Part shown: positions 11,043-22,549 of the stretch, in pieces
How positions within the stretch are numbered: position 1 is the first letter of the stretch
Layout: every line of letters begins with the position of its first letter
Source of the DNA: Allacma fusca
Taxonomy: Eukaryota; Arthropoda; Collembola; Symphypleona; Sminthuridae
NCBI GenBank assembly: GCA_947179485.1
Contig: OX359246.1
Span: 5,270,001-5,334,000, forward strand
Length of the DNA: 64,000 bases
Direction of reading: 5' to 3'
Made by a program: the position numbers and the translations under genes
Notes under the pieces: model-generated
What the model was told of the DNA's origin: nothing
What the model saw: only the letters and a program-made list of their open reading frames with translations
Database searches by the model: none

Positions 11043-11769
11043 CTGTCGTACATGTAAGAGAGAAAATAATATCGTTTAGCGGTAATTTAAATCACAATCA
11101 CCTAAAAATATACTAGCAGGCGAGGAAACGGCGACGATTCTTAAACAATAAACACTAGTCGAATTTTGTTAATATTATAGTATATTAATACATGTAAAAT
11201 ATATGCATACTGAATATATGCATGTATCTTTAGATTATTACATTTTGCATTATTTAAATGTATAAATTAACTTTATTTTATTTAGTTTATACATAATTAT
11301 ATACGCTCTAAAAATACTTAGATAGTAGATATATTTATTAATGTAAACTGCATTAGTAAATTACTAATAGTAATACATATCCCTACTATATAGTATACTC
11401 AGGTACGTATGTGTGCATTTATGTCCGTCCGACCGTCCTATTATGGTCTTTGTTTTAACAAATAATTATTACGTTATCATTTTAACGAAACGAAATACCG
11501 TGTATTGCCAGTTAAATACAAGAAATAATTGCGTAATTATTCGTCCCCCAATTTATCTATTTATTAGGGATTTCCCGTCCTACTAATTTTGCGTTTTAAT
11601 TCAGGTCGATTTTCCCTATCCTTTATTTCACCCATTTACTTCGGGACTATTCCGTCCACCTTCTTTTACTTATTAATTTGGGTGTATTCTCGCCGTATTA
11701 TTACTATTCTGTTAGGGGTATTTCCTGTCCTCTTTCGTCGTGCTAAACTATGTATAAACTAAAACAATG
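11043..11769. other. AT-rich intron sequence
   Basis: No gene recognised. Confidence 0.4.
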
Positions 11770-11777
11770 AACTGGAC

Positions 11778-12505
11778 TCAGAGCTGCGTTCAAGTTCAAG
11801 TATAACTTGAACAGTTCAAGTGCGTATCAAGTTCAAGTCAAGTCAAGTGCAGACAATTTTGTAACTTGAAACTTGAACATCAAGTTCAAATGAACTTTTA
11901 ATTTTAACTTGAATTGTCAAGTTCAAGTTCGATCAAGTTCAAGTTAATAATTTATTACTTGATTTCAAAATCAAGTCAAGTTCATGTACAATGAATGCAA
12001 GTTAACGACGACAAATATTCATAAATATAACTGCGAGTGAACAGGCCAATAAAAAGATTGCTAATCTCCTCATTATGGAATTAGTAAATTATACTACAAT
12101 GTTTACAGTTATTTGATCCCTTGTTTGAAAATGTTTTAGCAATTTTAAAGTAAAGAGTATCAACCGCATGCCGTTTAGTTTATCGTAATTACGGTCTAAC
12201 CATCATCAGCTGTAAAAATTTCTGGCATTGTTTATTCAATTACGAAAAAATACTTGAATAATCAAGTTCAACTTCAACTTCAAGTTCACGTTCAAGTCAA
12301 GTTATGTGCCCAACTTGAACGTCAAGTTCTTATCAAGTTCAAGTTCTATTAAATGAACTTGAAAATCGTGTACTTGAATACTCAAGTTGCTTGAGTAACT
12401 TGATTCGTCAAGTACAAGTGCGGATACCTTGTTTGGACATTTTTATCAAGTTCAAGTCAAGTACAAGTCAAGTTGTCCAAAATAACTTACTTAAACGCAG
12501 CTCTG
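11778..12505. mobile_element. hAT MITE, AAGTTC/AACTTG arms, perfect TSD
   Basis: Ends TCAGAGCTGCGTTCAAGT and ACTTAAACGCAGCTCTG are inverted. The 8-bp duplication aactggac is perfect (11770-11777 and 12506-12513). The arms are almost pure CAAGTT/AACTTG words. The element ending at 32433 has the same right TIR and arm word. Confidence 0.92.
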
Positions 12506-12551
12506 AACTGGACAATCAAACAAACTAAAGTTCTAACTTGAAATTGGTTAC

Positions 12552-12572
12552 AACTTTTAATTAAAATTAATT
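12552..12572 (-). CDS. Candidate micro-exon (21 bp) of the micro-exon gene
   Basis: A very good acceptor (cgacttttttacag) and an acceptable donor (gtaaccaa) flank 21 bases on the minus strand. In the shared phase it reads L-I-L-I-K-S with sense junctions (Glu with 13583-13609, Phe with 11028-11042). The sequence is AT-rich and low in complexity, so chance is possible. Confidence 0.4.
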
Positions 12573-13582
12573 CTGTAAAAAAGTCGTTGGGGCATTAAAA
12601 CACCGCTAGGTGCTCTCAAAACGGCTTGCATTCGCTAGTGGTTTTATAAATGTAGTCGTTGATTTTTAAATTCATTATTAAAGCTTATTGATAACAATAG
12701 TATTTTCTTCTTCGTCGTAGATCAATTGCATGTTTAGTTGAAGAGAACTGCTTGCTGGGATCAGTTGTAGGGAAAATCTATTGTATCACCTGATAACAAT
12801 AAATGCGTCCAAAGGCACTATAGTTAGGTTAAATCTTAAGTCCAGGGAAAGAACAGGACCCTAGACGCGCATCATTCTCGCTAGTATCGTACATGTAGTT
12901 GTACCTATGTATGTATATATAATATGTATATCTATATTCACGAAACGTTTAAGGTCTCTAAAATTTCTAAGCAATAGTCTGAAAATTTTGCAATTAATCC
13001 TCCGCGTAGTACACCTCATGATTATAGGTAGTATTGGGGTGTTTGGGTACAGTCCACGCAGAAAATGCGAATTTTAGCACTGCATCAATAAATTGGTTTC
13101 ACCGGTTCAGGTGCCTCACTGTGCATTGAAATGTGATGTGATAACGTTACTAATAATACTTGCAATAAGAAATTAAACTTGGCATTCTACGCTTTGGATA
13201 AAAGTCGAAAATAAAATGTTGCGGGTTTTTAGGGTGGCGTCAGCCCCCTAGTAAAATAGCCTTGTCCGTGTGTCCTTCCACACGATATCTCAAAAACTAC
13301 TGAACCGATTTCAATGAAATTTGTTACGGACATTACACGTGTCTACCATTAGCCTTAGTGTTTTTATTTGGTTGAAATCGACCAGATATTTTTTTAAAAA
13401 ACTATTCTTGAAATTTAACAACTCAGTCGATGAATTACGTAATTGTCATTTGATATTCTTGGTATCCTATAAAGGTCTCTAGTTATCTTAAAAGTCTGCT
13501 ACGAATTATCTAGACTTAAAATAACTTCACAACATCGTCCTGATCATGGATACATTACTTACAAATTGTCAATTAAACTTAC
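12573..13582. other. Intron sequence with a repeat-like motif near 13260-13330
   Basis: At 13260-13325 the words TGTCCGTGTGTCC and ACTGAACCGATTTCAATGAA resemble a sequence common in arthropod transposon remnants. I cannot set boundaries. Nothing else is recognised. Confidence 0.3.
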
Positions 13583-13609
13583 CTAATCCAAGTCGAGTCA
13601 TTGGCCCAT
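13583..13609 (-). CDS. Micro-exon (27 bp) of the minus-strand micro-exon gene
   Basis: Acceptor ctaatgtttttaacag and donor gtaagtttaat flank 27 bases. The shared phase reads G-P-M-T-R-L-G-L, and phase 0 contains TGA. The junction with exon 18104-18142 encodes Tyr. Confidence 0.85.
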
Positions 13610-14059
13610 CTGTTAAAAACATTAGCGCTTGAATGTTAGAATACACTGACACAATGTTTTAAAATATTAAAAAAGTATATTTGACGATGCTGCTACTAGC
13701 TAAATACGACTTAGTTGTAAATGAATATGCTATAGTTGTAAATGATATATACGCAATAGTGATGTAATTTCTTCAAAGAAATGAAAACAAAGTATTATGT
13801 ATAACTGAATTCAAACAAAATAGCTTATATCCATAAGACAAGTGGTTGTGTGTAGTGACAAACTGGTAAAATCTTCCCTAATCCATTGTCATTCACGTTC
13901 ATTGTAATACCGAATAACAAAAATGACTTCAAGACTGCGTATCGCAAACATACCTATCCATACCTACATCGGGATATAAAACTTGTATGGAATAAAAGTG
14001 AGCTTTTATCTCGAAATGTTGTCCCATGTTCAGCATACGAAAACGAATAAGGTTCTTAT

Positions 14060-15785
14060 CAGTGCTCGGACTGGGTACAGAAACCGTGTACCCGTACCCA
14101 TACCCGTACCCGAATATCGGGTACTACAAAATGCTGTACCTATACCCGTACCCATACCCGAGTACCCGGGTAAATTATTTCAGTACCCGTACCCGTACCT
14201 GAAAATACAATGTAGTACCTGTACCCACAATTTACCCGTACCCGTAATGTTCCCAAAACCTGTACCCGTACCCGAGTATCTATTGTGTGTACCCGGGTAT
14301 TACTCGGGTACTGAAAATTTGGCTGATTTAAAATCCTCGACGACATTAGCCTGCCCAGCTGAAAAATTTTAATTTGTCAATTTTTTGACCTTCATTAAAA
14401 GTGTCCGGGATTTTGGGAATTTTACCTAGGCGTTAAAAACATCCTATTTGAATTTTTTGAAAAAATTATTTAAGGCATATTTTGGGATTTTTTTAATAAA
14501 CACTGACGAAATTTAAATCCTACTACCCCAAAATAATAACTTGCTGAATGAAATGAAATGTGTTCTCGCTAATTGGAATTGGGACGGATTCTTTAATACT
14601 AAACTCTTCGTAACTTGCTTTTCAACTTGGAGAACAAGAAACAATTTTTTCCCGGTTAAGCGAACTCTGTGTATAGAAAATGTTATACCGAAAAATTGAG
14701 TTGATCATAATTTTGGAAGTCAAATATTGCGGTTTCAGGAAATAAATGTGGGAGGCAATATTGAATATTCATTTTATATTACAGCTTTATAAAACAAACC
14801 TAAAAAAAGTAAACTGTCTCTCAAATTTATGAAGCCCGAGACGGAGATTTTCGAAAAATGCAGGCAAAATAGGACTAAAATGCAACCCCATGGAAGTTTT
14901 GAACGCCAAGTTCAGACGTCTGTCAAGTTCTTTTAACATCAAAATTATCAAGATTAATCAAAGGGACTGAAATATAAATATTGCGTGCAAGGAATGATAT
15001 TTTTCATTCTAAAATGTTATAAATATTCACCTCAATAAATACTCAAAGTGTAATAAATACCTAGAATTGAAAATGCTCAAATTGCCTGCATAAAATGCCT
15101 TGGCGTTTTCAAATGGGCAACCCTGCGTACTTGTAACGTTAAGAAATGGATCTGCTAATAAATTTATATTTATTCCGATCTTATCTCGTAATACGTCTTC
15201 AAATAATTGTAATGTTACGCTCCCAATGAAGCTAATTAAATTGAATCCCAAGAACTTCCCTCTTGAAATTCTTCGTTGATGAGCTTCACTATTTGAGTCG
15301 ATAAACACATGATTTCACTGACTCTACACTCTATTTCTTTATTAGATTCCTTGGATGAATTATTAGAAGCGTTAGATTGCAACTACCACGTAATCATAAA
15401 TGAGACGAAGCCACTTGGCTCTGCCACTAACGCAAGTATCTGTATACTACGAAATAAGCAACTCCACGGTTGGTAGGTCTTATTGTTAGCCATAATAATC
15501 CATCCCATCAGGAATCCTTGAAGTACCCAAAAATACTCGGGTACAGCACCCACGGGTACAGGCATTTTACAAAGTGATACCCGTACCCATTGGGTACTAC
15601 CCGATTGCCACTGAGTGAGTACCCATACCCGTACCCGTACCTGTACCCACTTTATTGCCTAAAATCAAGAGTACCCGGGTAGAACCCGCGTACTTGCGAG
15701 TACGCAACTTCTGTACCCGGGTAGTACCCATACCTGTACCCGTACCCATTTACCCGAGTATTACCCGTACCCAGTCCGAGCACTG
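14060..15785. mobile_element. hAT MITE, GTACCC arms, perfect TSD
   Basis: TIR CAGTGCTCGGACTGGGTAC on the left is matched by GTACCCAGTCCGAGCACTG on the right, a perfect 19-bp inverted repeat. The duplication gttcttat is perfect (14052-14059 and 15786-15793). Both arms are GTACCC/GGGTAC words. The 1.2-kb interior is AT-rich and noncoding, so the element is non-autonomous and recent. Confidence 0.95.
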
Positions 15786-15793
15786 GTTCTTAT

Positions 15794-16860
15794 GCAATCT
15801 GAATATTTTATTATTTGAGTTTAGTCCTCGCCTTTGCTACAAGCGGTAATGCTCAATTCTCATAAATGATGTCGTGAATAAAGAAAATAACCTTGCTGGA
15901 AAAATATCCCTCCGATTATTCGATAATTAAATGATATTAGGCATATCAAATAGAATCATTCTTGTTGTTGGGACATAATTCAAACTTTAAAAATATTAGG
16001 TCAGTGTGATACCCTACAGAAAGCATTTTCCAGCTTTTTGTTAGTCAATATCCTTAAAACGTGTACTATATTGTCCGGTTCAGTAAGAACAACTGTTACA
16101 AATCAGCTGCATAATTTATGCAAACGGAATTTGCGCGAGTTTTGGCAATCCAAATTTTTGAATTTATACAGGCATTTTATTCGTGTCACATGGCCCTCGT
16201 CTAAGTGTTGCAAAGGTCGTGGTGTATTTCGGACTGACTGAGATGGCAGAACGGATTTCGTCTACGTGATAACCTATTTTATTTTTCACCAATAAAGTGT
16301 TATGTAACATGATTACCACTAGCATGTTGAAATGAGTTTGTGTACCAATGCAACATCCATAGTAATTTAGTTACTAAATCAGAATTGAGAAAGCATTTAA
16401 AACCTTCCGGGATACTAAATATTTATAGACCGAATTTTACAGGGACAGGATTCAAATTTGTGATACATAATTTAAATACACAGAAAATTCTTTTGAAATA
16501 CTAGATTGTCACGCCTGACATTTATGGATCGTGCAGCAGCATTTCCGAGGGCGTTGAAACTAATTTCTGAAACCAGATTTGTTGAATTGAAGCTACGAAC
16601 TGGGAAATTAGATGTTTTATCTCGTACTATACGAGTTTTACCCTGGATAAGAATGAGTATTGTCATTTTAATAGTGCGTTTATCTCTTCCTCTCTAGTGA
16701 CTGCTCTCTTCTGCTGCCTAGTTAAAACTGCCTAACATTCTTCACATAACTGTCCTTGAGCCATGCTCTGCATCTGTGCACAAGGAATCCAGGCTTTCAA
16801 GGGTTCGTCGGAGGCGATATTCCAGTGTAATGTTTTGTTATATTGGCGGAGGTTACATGC
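15794..16860. other. Intron sequence, nothing recognised
   Basis: Short ORFs on both strands only, with no domain signal, inverted repeat or splice-flanked segment that fits the gene. Confidence 0.4.
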
Positions 16861-16868
16861 TGACCATG

Positions 16869-17610
16869 CAGGGTTGAAAATTGGAATTGGAATTGGAATC
16901 GGAATCGAAAAAGAATCCGAAAATTTAAAGTATTAGAATCGGAATCGGAATTAAAAATACTGTAAAATTAGGTATTGGAATTCTAATCGGAATTGGAAAG
17001 TAAGTATCGGTATTGGTATTAGAATTTAATGATATTCCAATGAATTCCGATTCCATTTCTGATATTGCATTATACAGCCATACAGACACCTTTATGACCT
17101 TTTATATAGCACCTTTACATTTTACACTTCTACATGGTTTTTTTGCGCAAATAGTTCTTTATCGTAGTAATGAAAATGGAAAGAAAGGCAGAATCATTTG
17201 TTTATAATTACTACGGCTACAATAGAAATCTAGAAATACTACAAAAAATGAAAAACATGTTCCAACGTATTCTGTGGAACTATGGACCGCACAAAGGACA
17301 AATTAATTAATTTGTTCAAGTAGTGGAATGATTCCGAATTTTTTGAAATTCTCCCACAAGTAACATTTGTAATCTTGAGAATTCCAGCAACTTACAATTA
17401 GGTTACTGTGGGAAGACTTTTCTCTGCATTACGTTTAATTTAAAATTGACGTAGGTCGACTACCGGAGTAATCCCTGCAAAACATGTATTGTATCGGAAT
17501 TCAAAATTAATTATTTGGATACATCGGAATCGGAATCTAAATCGAAAATAGATTTCAGCAGGTATTGTAATTGGAATCGGAATTTTTATTTTTCCGATAT
17601 TTCATCCCTG
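16869..17610. mobile_element. hAT element remnant, GGAATT/GGAATCGG arms, perfect TSD
   Basis: Ends CAGGGTTGAAAATTGGAATT and TTTCCGATATTTCATCCCTG are inverted. The duplication tgaccatg is perfect (16861-16868 and 17611-17618). GGAATTGGAATCGG words fill both flanks but, unlike in most elements here, partly in the same orientation. The interior retains a decayed transposase C-terminus (17381-17466), which ties the whole group to hAT. Confidence 0.93.
17381..17466 (+). pseudogene. Decayed hAT transposase C-terminal dimerisation region
   Basis: Frame +1 from 17381 reads I-P-A-T, then after one stop V-T-V-G-R-L-F-S-A-L-R-L-I, then after two more stops R-R-S-T-T-G. This matches the order and spacing of the hAT dimerisation block (IPAT ... 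RxFSxLRxIKxxLRSTMG). Three in-frame stops in under 30 codons show it is dead. It sits inside the element bounded by tgaccatg duplications. Confidence 0.7.
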
Positions 17611-17799
17611 TGACCATGTAATCCTTAACGGCTAATATTGGTTCTCACGCTGTGCCTTCAGAATGGAATTTCGATCTGTGATGGAATACTTTGGATTCTA
17701 AGTTTCAAAAATATGTACATTTTTATATTAGTGTAGCAGCTATCTAATTTATTTCTGTAAACGTAGCTCTGTGGATACTGGTATTTGTTTGGTGTTAGA

Positions 17800-18050
17800 G
17801 TTTCTTAACGGTATCGGTTACGGTATCGGAGTGGGACTTTACCAGTACAACGAAAATGTTCCGTTTGCACTACCGGGAAAGAAATGTGAAAACTGAAACA
17901 GATCCAAAAAAATTGGAGCATAATCGGTTTGGGTTTCGGTACCGAAAATGAAACCGGTAATTTAGTACCGATCGGGAGTCTGACAAGCTAAATTTCCCGA
18001 AACCGAAGTGTTCGTACCGATAGTCCCGAAAACGGAACATAGCCTGGCGG
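17800..18050. repeat. Degenerate GGTATCGG/ACCGAAACCGG repeat block
   Basis: Dense GGTATCGG, GGTACCGAAA and CCCGAAACCG words, the same style as the MITE arms. It begins TTAACGGTATCGG, and the block at 18525 begins TTAACGGTACCG. A micro-exon lies between the two blocks, so I read them as two separate short elements. Exact ends and target duplications were not found. Confidence 0.5.
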
Positions 18051-18103
18051 AAGCAATGTGCAGAAAATACGAAACCAGAATGTACACGGTCCTAATTACT
18101 TAC

Positions 18104-18142
18104 AATGTGCGGTTTGCAGGCAGCACAAATTTGCACTATCCC
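18104..18142 (-). CDS. Micro-exon (39 bp) of the minus-strand micro-exon gene, Cys-containing
   Basis: The longest core exon. Donor gtaagtaatt is perfect, and the acceptor (aagaagagttcacag) is weaker. The shared phase reads D-S-A-N-L-C-C-L-Q-T-A-H, and phase +1 has TAG. It carries two adjacent Cys residues, the only Cys in the core set. Junctions encode Arg upstream and Tyr downstream. Confidence 0.68.
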
Positions 18143-18524
18143 CTGTGAACTCTTCTTTATTCCACTTGTCTAGTAGTTTTTTGCATGGCTCATAAATTAG
18201 GATTTAGTTAAGATGAAGCGAATTCTATTTTCTCATCGAAATCCAGGAACCAACGAAAGAATATTAGAGGTTGAAAGTCAGGATACCAATTACGAAACCA
18301 AGTCTAAGATGTTGTTGGTACCAACGTGTTACTTGAAAGCATGGCTGGGTCGAAAAACAAGGATTCGAGCGAGTAAAAAAAGTTTCTTAGAACACATATG
18401 AATTGTAAATTAGAATAGTGTGTGGAAAGTGCAATATTGCTTTGTTTACGTGCAATGTGTACTGTATAAACCATTGAATATACAGAATATGAACCTATAC
18501 TTGTGGATTAAATATTTTAAACTA
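18143..18524. other. AT-rich sequence between two repeat blocks
   Basis: No gene recognised. The plus-strand 62-codon ORF at 18213-18401 has no domain signal. Confidence 0.4.
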
Positions 18525-18740
18525 TTAACGGTACCGATTCGGAACGGTTCGGGATAAAACAATATGAGTCATTCGGTTTCGGGATAGTATCGATACAGGG
18601 AGAAAAAAATATTTTACCCCGTTTCGGGACAATAATTTCCCGAACCGAAATTTCGGGTACCGGAACGGTACCGGTTTCTGATTTACAAGCGTTCCTTCGG
18701 TTCGGAAAGGTACGGTGGTCGGGACGGGTTTTTGTCTTAT
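18525..18740. repeat. Degenerate GGTTCGGGA/CCCGAACCG repeat block
   Basis: Words GGAACGGTTCGGG, TTCGGTTTCGGG and CCCGAACCGAAA fill the block. It starts like the block at 17800 and is probably a related short element. Ends were not resolved. Confidence 0.5.
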
Positions 18741-19006
18741 TGGTAAACATTAGTTGGTATAAGGCTAGGCAAGAAGTTGGTATTATCATAAGTAAGTATA
18801 ATTGCTAGTAAGTTGTTCCAATATCTTAATTAACGTTATTCAGAGAGTACACGTAATTTTATTTGCATTTGGACGTCACCAGTAAATTTATAAGGTTTTC
18901 CCAAGCTTCCAATGATTAAAAGCCGCAAAGTCGGTATACACGAAGCCAAATAATTTTAGTTTACTCCCTTTAATAAACTGCATGCGGTACAAACGTTTTG
19001 CGCAAC

Positions 19007-20451
19007 AAGTGGTCGTCACGGGAATAGGTAACACTCGGGTACATGGGAATGAGTACAGGTGCGGGTACGGGAACAAGTATTTTGTTCCCAACCAGTTTGG
19101 GTACGGGAACAGGAACACACTTAAGTGGACCCGACCACGGGGAACAGGAACCGAGATTTTCATTTTGTTTTCATTTGTTGTTTCATTTTCCCCGTTCCAA
19201 TCGAGAACGGTAGTCTACGCATGGTCTCGTTCCCATTTTTGTTGTTCCCGGGATCGAGTGGGTACTTTTACCCAGGGGTCGCATTTTTGTAGGAAGACGG
19301 GAAGAATCTTCCCAGGGAAAAAGTATTTCTGGCAGGGAAAATCTCGAAGGGAAGGGATTTATTTTTACGAACAGGGATTTTTAAGATCGTTGACCTTTTC
19401 TTGGCAGGGATTACAGGGATTTTTGAAATCGTTGAGGACCTACCAGCAGGGAGATAATAGTCAGCAGGGAAATTCAGAACTAATCTTCCAGGGAGATTTA
19501 AAAAAATCCGACCCCTGCTTTTACCATCTACTGGAAACGCAATCAAAATTGATCTTAGAAAACTTGTTAGTACTTTATGTATGTAGACAACTCAATTTGC
19601 ATATTCCATTCCATTCTTTTTTCCTGCAATTTCTACACACATATCCTGGTCTTAAAGATAATAATGCTAGAACTCGTGTTCGGTAAAACTTAGAATATTT
19701 CTACAAGCTATTGCAATAAACATTAAAACAATTATTTTTAGTTTATATTTTTTCCTTAAGTTTTGTCCTTGAAAAATTGATTACTCGAGTTATTATTATG
19801 TTTTTAAATAAAATTAACAAAGGGAAACGAGTCCATGCTGGCGCTGGCATACATTTTTAATATTTATTTTATATGCAGAATAATATCTTTGTGCCAGCAA
19901 CTGATCTCAAATATTAAGTACCATTTTGAAACCAACATGCAATTTTATTATTGGAAGAGCATCATCAATACTCGAATCATTATTGCATCCTTTCGCAGTA
20001 TGACATTTTAAAGTGTTGATATTCGGTGTATTCGGGAAATAATCTCTGACGAATTTAAATCAGTTATTACGCCGTTACGTTTTGCTATGGGGGAGCGTTT
20101 AGCCGCCCTGCATATTGCCTGTTTTTTATCTTTGAAACGAAGGGTTTGGTGGTTACGGAAACTATAAGATATTAATTTTTACTACAGTTAAGTACAAGGT
20201 ACTTGTACCCGGAAACGGGAATGGGAACACTAGCTGTGGGAACGGGTACGGGTCCAAAAAATTTTAAAATCTGGGTACGGGAACAGGAACAGGTCCGGGT
20301 ACGTATTTTTAATAAATTCATGGGAACGGGTACCTAAAATACTGTTCCCATCATAACGGGAACGGGTCCGGGTACGGGAACACTTACGGGGAGTACCCAT
20401 TGAGTGGGAACAGGAACGGGAACAAACTTTTTGTACCCATGACGACCGTTG
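19007..20451. mobile_element. hAT MITE, GGGAAC/GGGTAC arms, copy 2 (inverted relative to 4225)
   Basis: Left end AAGTGGTCGTCACGGG and right end CCCATGACGACCGTTG are slightly mutated versions of the CAGTGGTCGTCA TIR. Flanks tgcgcaac (18999-19006) and tgtgcaac (20452-20459) match at 7 of 8. The interior is the reverse complement of copy 1, including the word GGGGGAGCGTTTAGCCGCCC. The 234-codon ORF from 18982 follows from arm periodicity and is not a gene. Confidence 0.9.
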
Positions 20452-20459
20452 TGTGCAAC

Positions 20460-21229
20460 CATGTAGTTGAATGCCGTCACAATCTATTTCACCAAAACCG
20501 CGTTTCCCAATACCAGGCTTACAAACATCAAAAACGCATGATAAGCAGGCGATTATTATACTTTTCAGTGTTATCTGTACGTTATCCGCTGTTTGGGGCT
20601 AATTTTGTCCGACTGAAAACGTTTTACTATGGAACGTCGCCGTTACACCAACCACCACAAATTCTCCAGAAAGTCATTCCTAAAGACAAATCCAGGTCCG
20701 ATTTGTGAACTCATTTGGGAGATACCACCATTTTACATTCGTATACACGGCTAAACATACCATACGCTCCAACAGAAAGGTAAACAACACTATTAAGGGA
20801 CACATGATTTTATTGGATGTACGTTACATTACTTATTGGATGACACAACCACATTAAGCCTGCCGCTTCGCTCCATTGGTCACCGGCTATGAAGGTTATT
20901 TTCTATATTTTCCGGATTTTACGTCTGCCAGGCAATGTTTTAATATATGTATGTCTACTGTCAAAATGAATGGGCTCTACTGGTGTCTAAATGAAAATGA
21001 GAGGCTCCTTCAAATCTTGTTATTATCGGTAACCTTACGCATCCTAAATAATGTGTATGTAATTTTAGCCTCACCCATATCTACATCCTGGAAATATCCC
21101 TACATGTAACTATTATAGATGATACGCGACGAAATCTCCAAATATCTAGCGTTCAATATCCCTGCTAGTCTGCACTCTTTCGATAATTAAGTTAAAAGTA
21201 AAACGTCTACAAAATTAACATCAACTTAC
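20460..21229. other. Intron sequence, nothing recognised
   Basis: No exon, TIR or long ORF that I can support. Confidence 0.4.
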
Positions 21230-21256
21230 TCAGTTGCGGGAACCATCTGATTATAT
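21230..21256 (-). CDS. Micro-exon (27 bp) of the minus-strand micro-exon gene
   Basis: Acceptor acaaattaaatttttgcag and donor gtaagttga flank 27 bases. The shared phase reads I-I-R-W-F-P-Q-L, and phase 0 has TAA. It lies 165 bp from the next exon upstream. Confidence 0.88.
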
Positions 21257-21421
21257 CTGCAAAAATTTAATTTGTTGTGTAATTTGGTTTATCCTAATTT
21301 AATTTGCTTGGAAAAATAACTATTTACTACTAAAAATATTAAAATAGCACGCAATATGTTGTATCGGTTTTTATAATTGTCAATACAAGTCAAAACGTGA
21401 ACAAGGCAATTGATGTCTTAC

Positions 21422-21442
21422 CCACAAAGGTTACTAATGCTT
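21422..21442 (-). CDS. Micro-exon (21 bp) of the minus-strand micro-exon gene
   Basis: Acceptor caaattttttattgcag and donor gtaagacatc flank 21 bases. The shared phase reads A-L-V-T-F-V, and phase 0 has TAG. Junction codons are Lys upstream and Asp downstream. Confidence 0.87.
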
Positions 21443-22186
21443 CTGCAATAAAAAATTTGTTAATGTTTTATTAAAACGATTCGATGAAAAATACTAAGAG
21501 ACTACGAAATTTGATATTTACATTACGTTATACCGGAATAAATTAAAACGCAGCACAAAAATATCTGCCTTTTCCGGAATCAGACAATCATTATTTTATT
21601 TTGTATCGGCAAAAAATTAAAAATACCATCTTGTTAACACCAGTTTAAATCAGATGTTAAATGTTTGCACGCCATTTAGAATTTGATCTATTTCTGTAAA
21701 AATCTTAGCACGCAAAAACAAAACATATTTTTGAAACCACGAACTCTACTTTCAAGACAAATTATAATGATCAAATTGTTACATATTGTAACTATGCTTG
21801 ATCTCGTTTGTGTACGAGTTCCATTGGAAACGAAAAAAGTGTAAAATATTATAATATCGTGTGAATTTGGTTTGAAACAAATCCCTGCGAAGTGAAATAA
21901 TTTGTTTGTGGACACCTCAACCTACTGAACCATGTTACATCCAATTTAGAGTCTATCAATTTACGTGAACATTTGTGCTTAAATTTAGCTGTACAGCAGT
22001 GATCAGGAGGGTTGATTGTGGAAATATAATCGCGATGTTATGTGCTTAAACTGTAGAAAATCCGGAAACAGGAGTATTGCACCATGTGCTCTGACGATAA
22101 AGATGTAGTTGGAGTTGGTAATAATTAATAATGATTATCTTAAAATGATTTTCATCATATTATATAACGAAATTTCAAATTCTTAC
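21443..22186. other. Intron sequence, nothing recognised
   Basis: AT-rich. The minus-strand 75-codon ORF at 21688-21915 has no domain signal or splice support. Confidence 0.4.
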
Positions 22187-22204
22187 TTTCATCTCGGTCT
22201 GGAA
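22187..22204 (-). CDS. Micro-exon (18 bp) of the minus-strand micro-exon gene
   Basis: Acceptor gtcccttttttatag and donor gtaagaattt flank 18 bases. The shared phase reads P-D-R-D-E, and phase +1 ends in TGA. It joins exon 25537-25557 through a Phe codon and exon 21422-21442 through a Lys codon. Confidence 0.85.
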
Positions 22205-22549
22205 CTATAAAAAAGGGACACAACCATACTTTTATTAGAACCAAACATACAGAGGCTGTCAAATAATTAAGCTCGGAGAGAAATTATATCAAAATCAAAT
22301 GCACTGAAGGTCAATTATCTGCAGTTAATTTACTGTTACCATCCTTAATATAATCCGAATTTGGTACTTCAATTGCAGAAAAATAATAATGACTCAGTAA
22401 CATTGGTTTAATAATGTCACCAGTTTAGCCAAATTACAGAGGGTGGTTCTATTTTTAACACTTTTCTCATTAGGTTATCCTTTGTTATGCAAATCAATAA
22501 AATCGCTATAAAATGATTCAAATCAAAAGGCGGTATTTACCGGCTTTGC

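Noticed and set aside
13983..14372. 129-codon ORF rich in V-P-V-P-V-P
   Set aside because: Translation of the GTACCC arm of the 14060-15785 MITE, not a gene.
17800..18740. Single 0.9-kb MITE with GGTACCG arms
   Set aside because: A micro-exon with good splice sites lies between the arms and no common TIR or target duplication was found, so two separate short repeat blocks are more likely.
18982..19686. 234-codon plus-strand ORF
   Set aside because: It runs through the repeat arm of a hAT MITE. The open frame is a by-product of the hexamer-like periodicity.
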